Of a stretch of DNA of 60,333 nucleotides, positions 18,034 through 26,167 are shown piece after piece; position 1 is the first letter of the stretch, and every line of letters starts with the position of its first letter. This stretch comes from Paraburkholderia ribeironis (lineage in GTDB: Bacteria > Pseudomonadota > Gammaproteobacteria > Burkholderiales > Burkholderiaceae). Made by a program: the position numbers and the translations under genes. Below the pieces are notes generated by a model that searched no databases, was not told where the DNA came from, and saw nothing but the letters and a program-made list of their open reading frames with translations. The DNA lies in assembly GCF_900019265.1 (NCBI RefSeq), contig NZ_CYGX02000018.1, forward strand, positions 1 through 60,333, read 5' to 3'.

Positions 18034-18646
18034 GATTATTGCCTTCGGTTGGAAAATTACGAAGTCGACGATAAGCACCGAACTCATAGCAACGGGTGCC
18101 TGCTTTATTCAGCGGCGAGTGTCGAGATCGCTGAGCATGATTCCCGAACTCGGAGAACGATGGCGGCCGCGCGCGCAAGCGACATCACAGACGTCGCTTG
18201 CGCGGCACCGTCAGGACAGATCGTAGACTCGGAGATCGAGGGCTAGTAGCCCCGCGAGCGCACTCACCATGTTGCCTCGACGACAACAATCAACAAGACG
18301 GAACGACATCGGTATCAATTGCCCCGCGCGGGTCCGTTGCCAGAAACGGAGCCGATGTCCGAATGTCCGAGCGTGAGTGTGGGTAATTGTCCGTAGATGA
18401 TGTGCGCAGTGAAAGGGCCGCGCCTTTCACCGGGTGAAAGTACTTGGGCCTGTTTTTGATTGGTGTCGAGCGGGCAACACCGTGTGTCTGTCGGCGTGTC
18501 TACTGCAACAGGCGGCGCCCGTCTACGATGACGACGTGCTTTAACGAGCGTAGCGCACATCCGACCCGCAAAACGTCCAGATTTCTTCCTCATCTGCATT
18601 CGAACCCGGTTAAGGGTCTCGAGTGATCGACAAAGGACTGCACACC
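18034..18646. other. Divergent gap between the flavoprotein and NmrA genes
   Basis: No gene is recognisable in these 613 bases. A palindrome, CTTTCAC-cgg-GTGAAAG, lies at 18424-18440 and is the only clear structure. Confidence 0.5.
18424..18440. promoter_or_regulatory. Palindromic operator candidate
   Basis: Seven-base arms CTTTCAC and GTGAAAG around a 3-base centre, in the intergenic region about 200 bases before the NmrA-like gene. Symmetry and position suggest a repressor site; no regulator is identified. Confidence 0.25.
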
Positions 18647-19456
18647 ATGAAGATTGTCGTCATCGGCGGCACCGGCCTGATCGGCGAGAAGGCCGTCGCA
18701 ATTCTTCGCCAGGGCGGGCACGAGGTCATCGCCGCCTCGCCCAGAAGCGGTATCAACAGCATCACCGGGGAAGGACTAAAGGAAGCCGCGGCCGGCGCGC
18801 AAGCGGTGATCGACCTCGCCAATTCACCATCGTTTGAAGACAAGGCGGTGCTGGAATTCTTCGAGACTTCCAGCCGCAACCTTCTCGCGGCGGAGGCCGC
18901 AGCGGGTGTCCGGCACCATGTCGCGCTATCCATCGTCGGAATCGACCGGACGCCCGACAATGGCTATTTCCGCGCCAAGCTCGCGCAGGAGAAGCTGATC
19001 GAGACCTCCGGCATCCCCTACACCGTCATCCGCTCCACGCAGTTCATGGAGTTCCTCGGCGGCATCGCCGCGTCAAGTGCGGATGGAAACGTAATCAGGG
19101 TTTCACCAGGCCTGTTCCAGCCCATCGCGGCTGACGATGTTGCCGCGATCGTTGCCGATGTGGCGCTCACGGCGCCGCGAAGCGGCATCGTCGAGATCGC
19201 CGGCCCGGAACGAGCGCCGTTCAACGAAATCATCGCCCGCTATCTGAAGGCCGCCGGCGATCGGCGTGAGGTTGTGAGAGACCCCAAGGCCCGATATTTC
19301 GGCGGAACGGGATGCAGACCGAGCAGCAAGCCCTGCGGGACATTCACCGCTACTCAGTCAACGTCGCGCTGTGGCTGGCTGGAGCGGTCTGAAGCTGTTT
19401 GCTCACAATCGGACTATCGAAGCGAGCCTGGTGATGGGTTTCGCGCCCTTCAATGA
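18647..19456 (+). CDS. NmrA-like / SDR NAD(P)-binding protein with an altered C-terminus
   Basis: An atypical SDR related to NmrA and NAD(P)H-quinone reductase-like proteins. The cofactor loop GGTGLIG is at residues 7-13, followed by HEVIAASPRSGINSITGEG. The ATG at 18647 follows AAAGGA. The family match is good through DPKARYFGG (about residue 220). The last ~45 residues are unlike the family and read as out-of-frame DNA; within them another frame encodes the tail of an aminotransferase. The gene therefore seems to have lost its own end in a junction, and the product may be unstable. A truncated relative stands at 6506. Confidence 0.75.
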   Translation: MKIVVIGGTGLIGEKAVAILRQGGHEVIAASPRSGINSITGEGLKEAAAGAQAVIDLANSPSFEDKAVLEFFETSSRNLLAAEAAAGVRHHVALSIVGIDRTPDNGYFRAKLAQEKLIETSGIPYTVIRSTQFMEFLGGIAASSADGNVIRVSPGLFQPIAADDVAAIVADVALTAPRSGIVEIAGPERAPFNEIIARYLKAAGDRREVVRDPKARYFGGTGCRPSSKPCGTFTATQSTSRCGWLERSEAVCSQSDYRSEPGDGFRALQ

Positions 19457-19514
19457 AGATGAAATGGACCGGGCTGCGCAACGCATGGCCGCAGCCTTAC
19501 GGGAGAGCACATGA
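19392..19514 (+). pseudogene. C-terminal remnant of a MocR/PdxR-type PLP aminotransferase
   Basis: The 40-codon tail reads KLFAHNRTIEASLVMGFAPF and continues NEDEMDRAAQRMAAALREST. It resembles the closing segment of MocR-type regulators (x-GLLLGFA-x-xxEIxxAxxxLAxAL). No start or body is present, and an in-frame TGA precedes it. It overlaps the odd tail of the NmrA-like gene in another frame, which suggests that a deletion joined the two genes. Confidence 0.4.
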
Positions 19515-19716
19515 GCAGCGCAACCCAGGCAAGCTGGCGTGTGTTGGCACCACGCATGGCAACGTCTGAATGCTTCCATTTCTCTGTGACGGATGCATCT
19601 GGGCCTGCTTTCGCTGTGCAGATTCGCAGGAACTGGAATCGGCCCGCGAAGATGCAAACGCTGATGCCAGCGGCAAGCCAAACGGGCAAAACCAGAACGT
19701 CACCACACGAACCTGC

Positions 19717-20124
19717 TCACTTCTCCGGCACGAGAACAGGCGCGCCCTTGTCCTTCAGAAGAAGCACGATGAACTTCGCGGGTTGCGTCTGGCTCGCGTT
19801 GCGCCCGACGGTATGTACATCGTTCGGACCTTCATAAAAGGTCTGCCCAGGCGTAAGCGTGACTTCCTTGCCACCCTTGACCTGCATCACAATCGATCCC
19901 TCCAGTACATAGATGAAGGCGTGCGCGTGATGTCGATGAACGGGATCGACGGAACCCGGCGGATAGGTCACCGTGATCATCAGCGCTTCCTTGCCGGGAT
20001 AATCGTCGAGCGGCTTTGTCATCAGCGGTGTCACGACGGCTTCGGGAGCCGTCGCGCAAGCCACGCCGATATGCGTGCCTGCGACGGCAAGCATTGCGAT
20101 TGCGGTGTTCCTCAGTCGAAACAT
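19717..20124 (-). CDS. Secreted cupin-domain protein
   Basis: A 135-residue cupin with an N-terminal signal segment (MFRLRNTAIAMLAVAGTHIGVACA). The metal-site motif is present: PGSVDPVHRHHAHAFIYVLEG, with the second motif PGQTFYEGPNDVH. I chose the ATG at 20124, which follows GGAAGG; the open frame continues to 20154. It lies 63 bases after the AhpD-like gene on the same strand, with the sigma factor gene upstream, so the three probably work together. Small secreted cupins of this kind have been linked to quercetinase-like or unknown activities; none can be assigned. Confidence 0.82.
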   Translation of the reverse strand: MFRLRNTAIAMLAVAGTHIGVACATAPEAVVTPLMTKPLDDYPGKEALMITVTYPPGSVDPVHRHHAHAFIYVLEGSIVMQVKGGKEVTLTPGQTFYEGPNDVHTVGRNASQTQPAKFIVLLLKDKGAPVLVPEK

Positions 20125-20187
20125 GGTGTGCCTTCCAAATAACGCGTCCCGCACGTGCGGGACGAAGGTGGAGAAGAACCGGACGGT

Positions 20188-20667
20188 TCAGGCGAGGTTC
20201 GCCTTGTCGAGGCCGAATGCCTTGTCGGCCGAACCCGGCACGGTCCTGAACGCAACGTTCGCGCGGTTCCAGCCGTTGATGGACATCACTTCGTACGTCA
20301 GGTCAGACAGTTCCTTCTCGGAGAACTGCGTACGCACGCGTTCGTAGATATCGTCCGGCACACCAAGCTCGGCAAGCTTGGTCAACGCTTCAGTCCACGC
20401 GAGTGCGGCGCGCTCGCGTGGTGCGAAGAGCGTCGATTCACGCCAGATCGCGAGATGATGGAGGCGCAGTTCGCGCTCTCCATGCATGCGTGCTTCCTTA
20501 ACGTGCATGTCAACGCAAAAGCCACAGCCATTGATCTGCGACGCCCGGATCGAAACGAGATCGCGGATCGATTCTTCGATTGTGCTGTCCTTCAGTTGAT
20601 TACTGAATTCAAGGAACTTCTTGAACAGCTCCGGCGATTGCTGAATGTAGTTGATACGCTGCGTCAT
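20188..20667 (-). CDS. AhpD-like carboxymuconolactone-decarboxylase family protein
   Basis: A 159-residue protein with the CMD/AhpD fold. The reactive CxxC is in ASQINGCGFCVDMHVKEAR, with the trailing histidine that completes the AhpD proton-relay motif. Members reduce peroxides or alkylhydroperoxidase partners. It lies between a SigJ-type sigma factor gene (20846-21727) and a cupin gene, all minus strand, a combination repeatedly seen with ECF41-like sigma factors. Expression from that sigma factor is therefore likely. Confidence 0.9.
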   Translation of the reverse strand: MTQRINYIQQSPELFKKFLEFSNQLKDSTIEESIRDLVSIRASQINGCGFCVDMHVKEARMHGERELRLHHLAIWRESTLFAPRERAALAWTEALTKLAELGVPDDIYERVRTQFSEKELSDLTYEVMSINGWNRANVAFRTVPGSADKAFGLDKANLA

Positions 20668-20845
20668 TGATATCTCCTGGTGAACACTCGCGCCTGGCGG
20701 ATGTCGTTAGCGGCAATGCGCCGCACGAAGTCATCGTAGGCCGACGTGACGTTGCGCGGTAGACGCGCAAACGGGATCACGGTGTTGCCCCTTTGGCACC
20801 AATCAAACACAAGCGAGCGCAGGCAGGACGGAGAAATATCAGCGT

Positions 20846-21727
20846 TCAGGAGTTGCAGTGTGCCACGGCGATACGCGCCAGCTTGTCGGGATTGCGCTGC
20901 ACGAGAATACGGACGATGCGCGCGCCGTCCGTTTCGAATGACTGAGCCGATTCAAGCTTACCTTCGACAAAGCGTAGCAACGCCCATTGACCGTTGAGCA
21001 CCACGAGCTTGACGCTGAGTTCACTGCCGTAGCGCCGGCACGAAGCATAGAAAAGCTGTGCGATGCGCCGTCCGCCCACCATCGGTTTCGGGAAGCTCGG
21101 CACCTTGCCGCCGCCGTCGCCGATCAGCATCGCGTCTTCGGCCAGCAAGGCATTGATTGCAGTGAAATCGCCGCGCTCCAGCGCCTGCGCGAACGTCTGC
21201 AGCAGGCGGAGATGGGTTTCGCGCGGCACGGCATAGCGTGGACGTTCGTCCCGTAGCTGCGCTTTGGCACGGCTGACCAGTTGGCGGCACGCGGCCTCCG
21301 TCTTGCCGATGGCTTCGGCGACTTCGTCATAGTCCGCGTCGAAAACCTCGCGCAGCAGGAACGCTGCGCGTGCTTCCGGGGTAAGCCGCTCAAGCACCAT
21401 CAGAAATGCCACGGAGACGTCGTCGGCGCGCTCTCTAACCCCTTCTGGCGTAGCAGACGGGTCGGTCATTTCAGGTTCCGGCAACCATATACCCGAGTAA
21501 TGTTCCCGTTGAATTTTTGCCGCACGTAGACGGTCGATGCACAGGCGCGTCGCAACTGCGACAAGCCACGCTTCAACATTTTCGATGGCCTCCCGGGGCG
21601 CCGCATGCCAGCGCAGCCAGACGTCCTGCACGATATCTTCGGCCTCGGCAATTGACCCCAGCATCCGATACGCAATCTTGTGTAGCCGAGGGCGAAGCCC
21701 ATTAAAGGCACGCGCGTCGTCATTCAT
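20846..21727 (-). CDS. sigJ: ECF sigma factor of the SigJ/ECF41 type with C-terminal SnoaL-like domain
   Basis: A 293-residue ECF sigma factor. Region 2 is LHKIAYRMLGSIAEAEDIVQDVWLRW, and region 4 is LTPEARAAFLLREVFDADYDEVAEAIGKTEAACRQLVSRA. After these comes a ~110-residue SnoaL-like extension (HLRLLQTFAQALERGDFTAINALLAEDAMLI...) that in this group regulates sigma activity in place of an anti-sigma factor. The ATG at 21727 (MNDDARAF) fits region 2. It lies upstream of the AhpD-like and cupin genes, the usual ECF41 targets, so it is probably an oxidative or electrophile stress switch. Confidence 0.92.
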   Translation of the reverse strand: MNDDARAFNGLRPRLHKIAYRMLGSIAEAEDIVQDVWLRWHAAPREAIENVEAWLVAVATRLCIDRLRAAKIQREHYSGIWLPEPEMTDPSATPEGVRERADDVSVAFLMVLERLTPEARAAFLLREVFDADYDEVAEAIGKTEAACRQLVSRAKAQLRDERPRYAVPRETHLRLLQTFAQALERGDFTAINALLAEDAMLIGDGGGKVPSFPKPMVGGRRIAQLFYASCRRYGSELSVKLVVLNGQWALLRFVEGKLESAQSFETDGARIVRILVQRNPDKLARIAVAHCNS

Positions 21728-21856
21728 GAACAGATTTCTCCAGCCGTGTGAAAACATGAGCGCCAGTCGAACAACTCTCTGACAGTAGGATATTGCCACG
21801 TATGGAATTGAGGTCGCCGTGCGAGACGTTGCACGGGTAGTCCGAACATATCGCGG

Positions 21857-22261
21857 CGCCGGCAAAAGGCGGTTGGGGATTTCATTGATCTCCAGTCAAG
21901 GTCGGAACGTTTTAAGAATTTCCCTTATCCACGTCAATATGCAACGGTCAGTTCGCTATTCGTGAGGTTTTTTTGTTTGCTTTTCCCATTCGGGCTGCTT
22001 CACGAATTCGATAAGCTGAATGATGGGGTGGGTGGCTTCATGCATGGCAACATGATATGGCTGGTGGTGCCGTGCAGTGTCGCAGTATCGTGGATGTACA
22101 CGTCGCTCGAGCAGGTTGGGGAAAGCACGGAGAATCCGTTTGAAGGCGGCGCAAATGACGTTCCTATTTCGACGCTGTGCAGCATCATCGAGCGCGATCT
22201 GAAAGAGATGCTCGGAGAACATGCCGACGATCCATCGCGCCAGACAATCATTGCGCTATAG
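21857..22261 (+). pseudogene. Bestrophin-family channel, C-terminal fragment
   Basis: From about 21881 the frame reads RFKNFPYPRQYATVSSLFVR, then PFGLLHEFDKLNDGVGG, MIWLVVPCSVAVSWMYTSLE and NPFEGGANDVPISTL. These are the closing third of bacterial bestrophin-like anion channels. An in-frame stop at 21809-21811 and loss of similarity upstream show that the N-terminal two thirds are gone. The stop at 22259-22261 overlaps the end of the integrase remnant on the other strand, so this junction is probably a deletion scar. Confidence 0.75.
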
Positions 22262-22606
22262 AGTCTTGCGCTCGTTCATCCAGCCATGCGCAACCACCTC
22301 AAACGAGTTGGCCGCGGCAAGACGCACCGCACGCTTTTCCAGCCGCTTCGCTTCGCCAGGGTCGATCCCGGCCGCCAGTTTCTCACGCACGTCGTCGCGC
22401 TTCTTACGCGCAGCCGCCAGCGACACGTCAGGATACACGCCGAGTGCGAGCGTCTTGTCCTGCCCCGCGAAGCGGAAATTCAGGCGCTAGTATTTCGAGC
22501 CCGACTTGTCGATCTGCAGATACATGCGTCCGCTGTCGGACAATCGGTTACCTGTACCGTCTGGATTGAATTGGGCGTTCCTGACTTGCTTGTCGGTTAG
22601 CGGCAT
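22256..22606 (-). pseudogene. P4-type tyrosine integrase, N-terminal remnant with an internal TAG
   Basis: The frame starts MPLTDKQVRNAQFNPDGTGN after a GGGAG ribosome site. It carries the DUF4102 arm-binding domain: LSDSGRMYLQIDKSGSKY, a stop, then RLNFRFAGQDKTLALGVYPD and ARKKRDDVREKLAAGIDPGEA. The stop is a TAG at 22487-22489 where the family has the tryptophan of YWR, a one-base TGG to TAG change. The frame then ends at 22256, so the core-binding and catalytic domains (about 280 residues with the R-H-R-Y residues) are missing. It lies beside tRNA-Leu and reads away from it, marking the right end of the island. Confidence 0.88.
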
Positions 22607-22665
22607 GGTGGTATCTCCCGATCGAGGCAGCAAAGATTCGGTCAGATACCACCAAAAAACCACCA
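22606..22665. repeat. ATACCACCA repeats at the right island end, candidate integrase arm sites
   Basis: An exact copy is at 22646-22654, a 7-base version (accacca) at 22659-22665, and an inverted exact copy at 22606-22614 that overlaps the integrase ribosome site and start codon. The same 9-mer occurs twice at the left end (380-400). The copy over the start codon could let the integrase repress itself. Confidence 0.5.
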
Positions 22666-22713
22666 TTTATCGTCGGCTGCACCTCGATAATCCCGGAACA
22701 CGCAGGCACAAAA

Positions 22714-22745
22714 AAAGCCGCAGAGCCTTATGGCACGGCGGCTTT
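22714..22745 (-). terminator. Rho-independent terminator downstream of tRNA-Leu
   Basis: On the minus strand AAAGCCGC pairs with GCGGCTTT, with the T-run continuing to seven Ts. It lies 34 bases past the tRNA 3' end and would end the tRNA transcript. Confidence 0.7.
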
Positions 22746-22778
22746 ACGGATTTCAGCGGAATTTGTCGGAATACTTCC

Positions 22779-22863
22779 TGGTGCCGGGGACCGGACTCGA
22801 ACCGGCAAGCTGTGAAGCGGCGGATTTTAAGTCCGCTATGTTTACCAATTTCATCACCCCGGC
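22779..22863 (-). tRNA. tRNA-Leu (anticodon UAA)
   Basis: The 85-base gene folds with acceptor GCCGGGG/CCCCGGC and an encoded CCA. The anticodon arm is GCGGA-CTTAAAA-TCCGC, giving anticodon TAA. A class II variable arm is followed by the T-arm GCCGGTTCGAGTCCGGT. The 3' end served as the integration site for the island to its left, and the gene remains complete. Confidence 0.96.
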
Positions 22864-23081
22864 TGGGGCGCAATCGCGCGTGGCCGCGAATTCTACCATT
22901 CGCCCGGCAAGCGCACCAAACCGGCGCAGCCCCGCGCAACCATCCTACCCGTCTGCCTGCCTATACGGTTCGCTCGCCCGCACACCGGGCGCAAGCCGAG
23001 TCATCCGGAGGTCACAAACCTTGCCGATAATCCGCTCACGAAAACGATTACAGCCACGATTACGGCTGAGAGCGGAAATCC

Positions 23082-24152
23082 ATGATCCCGACGATCAAAG
23101 ATGTCGCCGCCCACGCGGGCTTCTCCATCGCCACGGTCTCGCGGGCGATCAACGCGCCGCACACCGTGAACCCGGTCACACTCGACAAGGTGCGGCAATC
23201 CATCGACGCGCTGAAATTCCGTCCCAACCCGCTCGGCCGGCAGTTGCGCGGCGAACGCACGCGCCTGATCGGCGTGATCCTGCCGACGCTTGCCAACCCG
23301 GTGTTCGCCGAATGCCTGCAAGGCATCGACGAACTCGCGGCGGCGCAAGGCTACCGGCTCATGCTGATGACCACCCAGTACGACACCGACCGCGAACGCC
23401 ACGCGATCGAAACGCTGCACGAACAGCGCGTCGAAGGGCTGATCCTGACCGTCGCCGATGCCGACACGCACCCGCTGCTCGACGATCTCGACCGCGCCGG
23501 CCAGCTCTATGTGTTGATGCACAACGACACGGTGCGGCGTCCGTCGGTCTCGGTCGACAACCGGCTCGCCGCGTATGACGGCGTGCGCCAGCTGATCGCG
23601 CACGGCCATCGCCGCATCCTGATGCTGGCCGGCACGCTGGCCGCGTCCGACCGGGCGCGCCAGCGCCATCTCGGCTACGCGCAAGCGATGCAGCAGGCGG
23701 GACTCACGCCCGCGCCGGCGCTCGAAGTCGATTTCAACGCGGACGAGCTGGCGCCGTCCGTGCTCGCGCATCTGACCAGCGGGCCGAATCGTCCGACCGC
23801 CCTCTTCTGCAGTAACGACCTGCTGGCGATGGTCGTGATGCGCGGGCTGCGTCGCGCGCGTCTGCGGATTCCGCACGACATGTCGATTCTCGGCTTCGAC
23901 GGCCTCGCGATGGGCGAGCTGCTCGCGCCGCCGCTCGCCAGCATCTGCGCACCGAACCGCGAAATCGGCTGCGCGGCCTGGCAGCGTTTGCTGGCGCGCG
24001 TCACCGGCGACTACACGACATGCGGTGAGACATCGCTCGCGTTGACCTTGCCGCATAGCCTGCGCGAAGGCGCCACCATCGCGGCGATTTCGAACCGCGC
24101 CGAAGCGTCGCCGCCACTCGCCGCCGCGGCCTCCGGGAAGCCGTTCGCGTGA
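23082..24152 (+). CDS. LacI-family transcriptional regulator of the ABC/phosphodiesterase operon
   Basis: A 356-residue LacI/GalR repressor. The HTH is at residues 3-22 (PTIKDVAAHAGFSIATVSRA), with the hinge around FRPNPLGRQLRGERTRLIGV, then a periplasmic-binding-fold ligand domain ending HSLREGATI. It lies 55 bases upstream of an ABC importer and phosphodiesterase operon read in the same direction, which it probably controls in response to the imported compound. The C-terminus is extended by a short Ala/Ser-rich tail. Confidence 0.9.
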   Translation: MIPTIKDVAAHAGFSIATVSRAINAPHTVNPVTLDKVRQSIDALKFRPNPLGRQLRGERTRLIGVILPTLANPVFAECLQGIDELAAAQGYRLMLMTTQYDTDRERHAIETLHEQRVEGLILTVADADTHPLLDDLDRAGQLYVLMHNDTVRRPSVSVDNRLAAYDGVRQLIAHGHRRILMLAGTLAASDRARQRHLGYAQAMQQAGLTPAPALEVDFNADELAPSVLAHLTSGPNRPTALFCSNDLLAMVVMRGLRRARLRIPHDMSILGFDGLAMGELLAPPLASICAPNREIGCAAWQRLLARVTGDYTTCGETSLALTLPHSLREGATIAAISNRAEASPPLAAAASGKPFA

Positions 24153-24207
24153 CACGCACAAACTCCAATTCAAACCACCCGCTCTCTTCCTCTCCAGGAG
24201 ACCCGCA

Positions 24208-25299
24208 GTGATCCGCTCTTCCTCACGCTTCGCTTCGTCGCTCGATTCACTCGACGCGCTCGTGCGCCGGCTCGTGCGCGCCACCATGGCGGCGCTTCCG
24301 GCCGGCATGATCGTCGCCGGCGCCGCGCTTGCCGCCCTCGCGCCGCGAGCCGCTCACGCCGACGCGACTGCGATCTGCTACAACTGCCCGCCCGAATGGG
24401 CCGACTGGGCGAGCCAGATCAAGGCGATCGAGCAGAAGACCGGCATCCGCGTGCCGTTCGACAACAAGAACTCCGGCCAATCGATAGCACAACTGATGGC
24501 CGAGCAGAAGAGCCCGGTCGCCGACGTGGTGTATCTGGGCGTGTCGTCGGCCTTCCAGGCGAAGGACAAAGGCGTGATCCAGCCGTACAAGCCAGCGCAC
24601 TGGGACGACATTCCCGCCAACATGAAGGACCCGCAAGGCTACTGGTTCACGATCCACTCGGGCACATTGGGCTTTTTCGTCAACAAGGACGCGCTCGAAG
24701 GCAAGCCGGTGCCGCGCTCGTGGGCCGACCTGCTCAAGCCTGAATACAAAGGCATGATCGGCTACCTCGATCCGTCGAGCGCGTTCGTCGGCTATGCGGG
24801 CGCGGTCGCGGTGAACCAGGCGCTCGGCGGCACGCTCGAAAACTTCGAACCCGGCCTCGACTGGTTTCGCAAGCTCAAAGCCAACGCGCCGATCGTGCCG
24901 AAACAGACCGCCTATGCGCGCGTGATGTCCGGCGAAATCCCGATCCTGCTCGATTACGATTTCGACGCGTACCGCGCGAAGTACAAGGATCACGCCAATG
25001 TCGAGTTCGTGATCCCGCGCGAAGGCACGATCTCGGTGCCCTATGTGATGAGTCTGGTGAAAGGCGCGCCGCACGAAGCGAACGGCAAGAAGGTGCTCGA
25101 TTTCGTGCTGTCCGACGAAGGCCAGAAGCTGTGGGCCGAAGCCTATCTGCGTCCGGTGCGCGCGAGCGCGATGAACGCGGACACCGCCGCGAAGTTCCTG
25201 CCGGCGAGCGACTACGCACGCGCAAAACCGGTCGACTTCGGCAAGATGGCCGAGAAGCAGGCGAGCTTCGGCGAGCGCTATCTGCAGGTGATGCATTGA
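24208..25299 (+). CDS. ABC transporter periplasmic substrate-binding protein
   Basis: A 363-residue extracellular solute-binding protein of the type paired with iron, thiamine, putrescine and phosphonate importers. A long signal region (about residues 1-51, ending AAHA) precedes ATAICYNCPPEWADWASQIK. YWFTIHSGTLGFFVNKDAL and IPILLDYDFDAYRAKYKDH are hinge-side segments of the fold. The GTG at 24208 follows CCAGGAG. It overlaps the first permease gene by four bases. The linked GpdQ-like enzyme suggests that the ligand is a phosphodiester or a related phosphorus compound; the pocket itself does not reveal it. Confidence 0.88.
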   Translation: MIRSSSRFASSLDSLDALVRRLVRATMAALPAGMIVAGAALAALAPRAAHADATAICYNCPPEWADWASQIKAIEQKTGIRVPFDNKNSGQSIAQLMAEQKSPVADVVYLGVSSAFQAKDKGVIQPYKPAHWDDIPANMKDPQGYWFTIHSGTLGFFVNKDALEGKPVPRSWADLLKPEYKGMIGYLDPSSAFVGYAGAVAVNQALGGTLENFEPGLDWFRKLKANAPIVPKQTAYARVMSGEIPILLDYDFDAYRAKYKDHANVEFVIPREGTISVPYVMSLVKGAPHEANGKKVLDFVLSDEGQKLWAEAYLRPVRASAMNADTAAKFLPASDYARAKPVDFGKMAEKQASFGERYLQVMH

Positions 25300-26120
25300 A
25301 CGACATCACGTTCCCGCTGCGCTGGCGCATCGCATTGATCGCGCCGGCGCTGGCAATCTTCATCGCGTTCTGGCTGCTGCCGATGGTCGCGCTCGCGCAG
25401 TTGAGCGGCGACGGCCACGCATTCGCCACCTACCGCGCGCTGCTGACGAATCCGCGCTACATGGCGAGTCTCGGCGCGACCGTCGTGCTGTCCGCGGCGG
25501 TCACGGTCGCGACGCTGGTGCTGTCGGTGATCGCCGGCCTGCTGCTCGCGCGCCGCGAGTTTGCGTTCAAGCGCACGCTGCTCGCGCTGCTGACGTTTCC
25601 GCTCGCGTTTCCCGGCGTGGTGGTCGGCTTCATGGTCATCATGCTGGCCGGACGCCAGGGGCTGATCGGCGCGCTCTCGCTGAATCTCGCTGGTGACCGC
25701 TGGGTGTTCGCGTATTCGATGAGCGGCCTCTTCGTCGGCTACCTGTACTTCTCGATTCCGCGCGTAGTGGTCACTGTGATGGCATCGGCGACCAAACTCG
25801 ACGCGTCGCTCGAAGAAGCCGCGCGCTCGCTCGGCGCGTCGCCGTGGCGCATCATGCGCGACATCGTGCTGCCCGCGCTCTCGCCGGGACTGATCGCGGC
25901 GGGCGCGGTGTGCTTCGCCACCGCGATGGGCGCATTCGGCACGGCCTTCACGCTCGCGACCGACATCGACGTGTTGCCGATGACCATCTACACCGAGTTC
26001 ACGCTCAACGCGAACATGGTGACGGCCGCGGGTCTGTCGATCGTGCTCGGCATCGTCACGTGGGCCGTGCTGGCGCTTGCGCGCAGCGCGAGCGGCTCGG
26101 CGGTGGCGGCGAGCGCGTGA
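25296..26120 (+). CDS. ABC transporter permease, subunit 1
   Basis: A 274-residue inner-membrane permease with six hydrophobic segments. The EAA loop reads EEAARSLGASPWRIMRDIVLPALSPG, which docks the ATPase. The TTG at 25296 overlaps the stop of the binding-protein gene (TTGA) and is the only start that begins before the first membrane segment; the coding frame is open further upstream inside that gene. It works with the permease at 26168 as a heterodimer. Confidence 0.88.
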   Translation: MNDITFPLRWRIALIAPALAIFIAFWLLPMVALAQLSGDGHAFATYRALLTNPRYMASLGATVVLSAAVTVATLVLSVIAGLLLARREFAFKRTLLALLTFPLAFPGVVVGFMVIMLAGRQGLIGALSLNLAGDRWVFAYSMSGLFVGYLYFSIPRVVVTVMASATKLDASLEEAARSLGASPWRIMRDIVLPALSPGLIAAGAVCFATAMGAFGTAFTLATDIDVLPMTIYTEFTLNANMVTAAGLSIVLGIVTWAVLALARSASGSAVAASA

Positions 26121-26167
26121 GCGATGCGCCCAGGTCCGGGCTGAGCAGACAGAAAGACAGGATACCT

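Larger units (their letters stand above)
305..22778. mobile_element. Decayed genomic island integrated in tRNA-Leu(UAA)
   Basis: The right edge is the 3' end of an intact tRNA-Leu. The left edge is a 22-base near-copy of that 3' end (305-326), in the same orientation. A P4-family integrase remnant starts about 170 bases inside the tRNA end and reads away from it, the usual layout of tRNA-targeting islands. Inside both ends lie copies of ATACCACCA. Several genes within are broken or duplicated (6506, 19392, 21857, 22256), and by eye the base composition is less GC-rich than the DNA right of 22.9 kb. With its integrase dead the element should be unable to move by itself. The left junction depends on accepting a one-base gap in the repeat. 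Confidence 0.7.
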
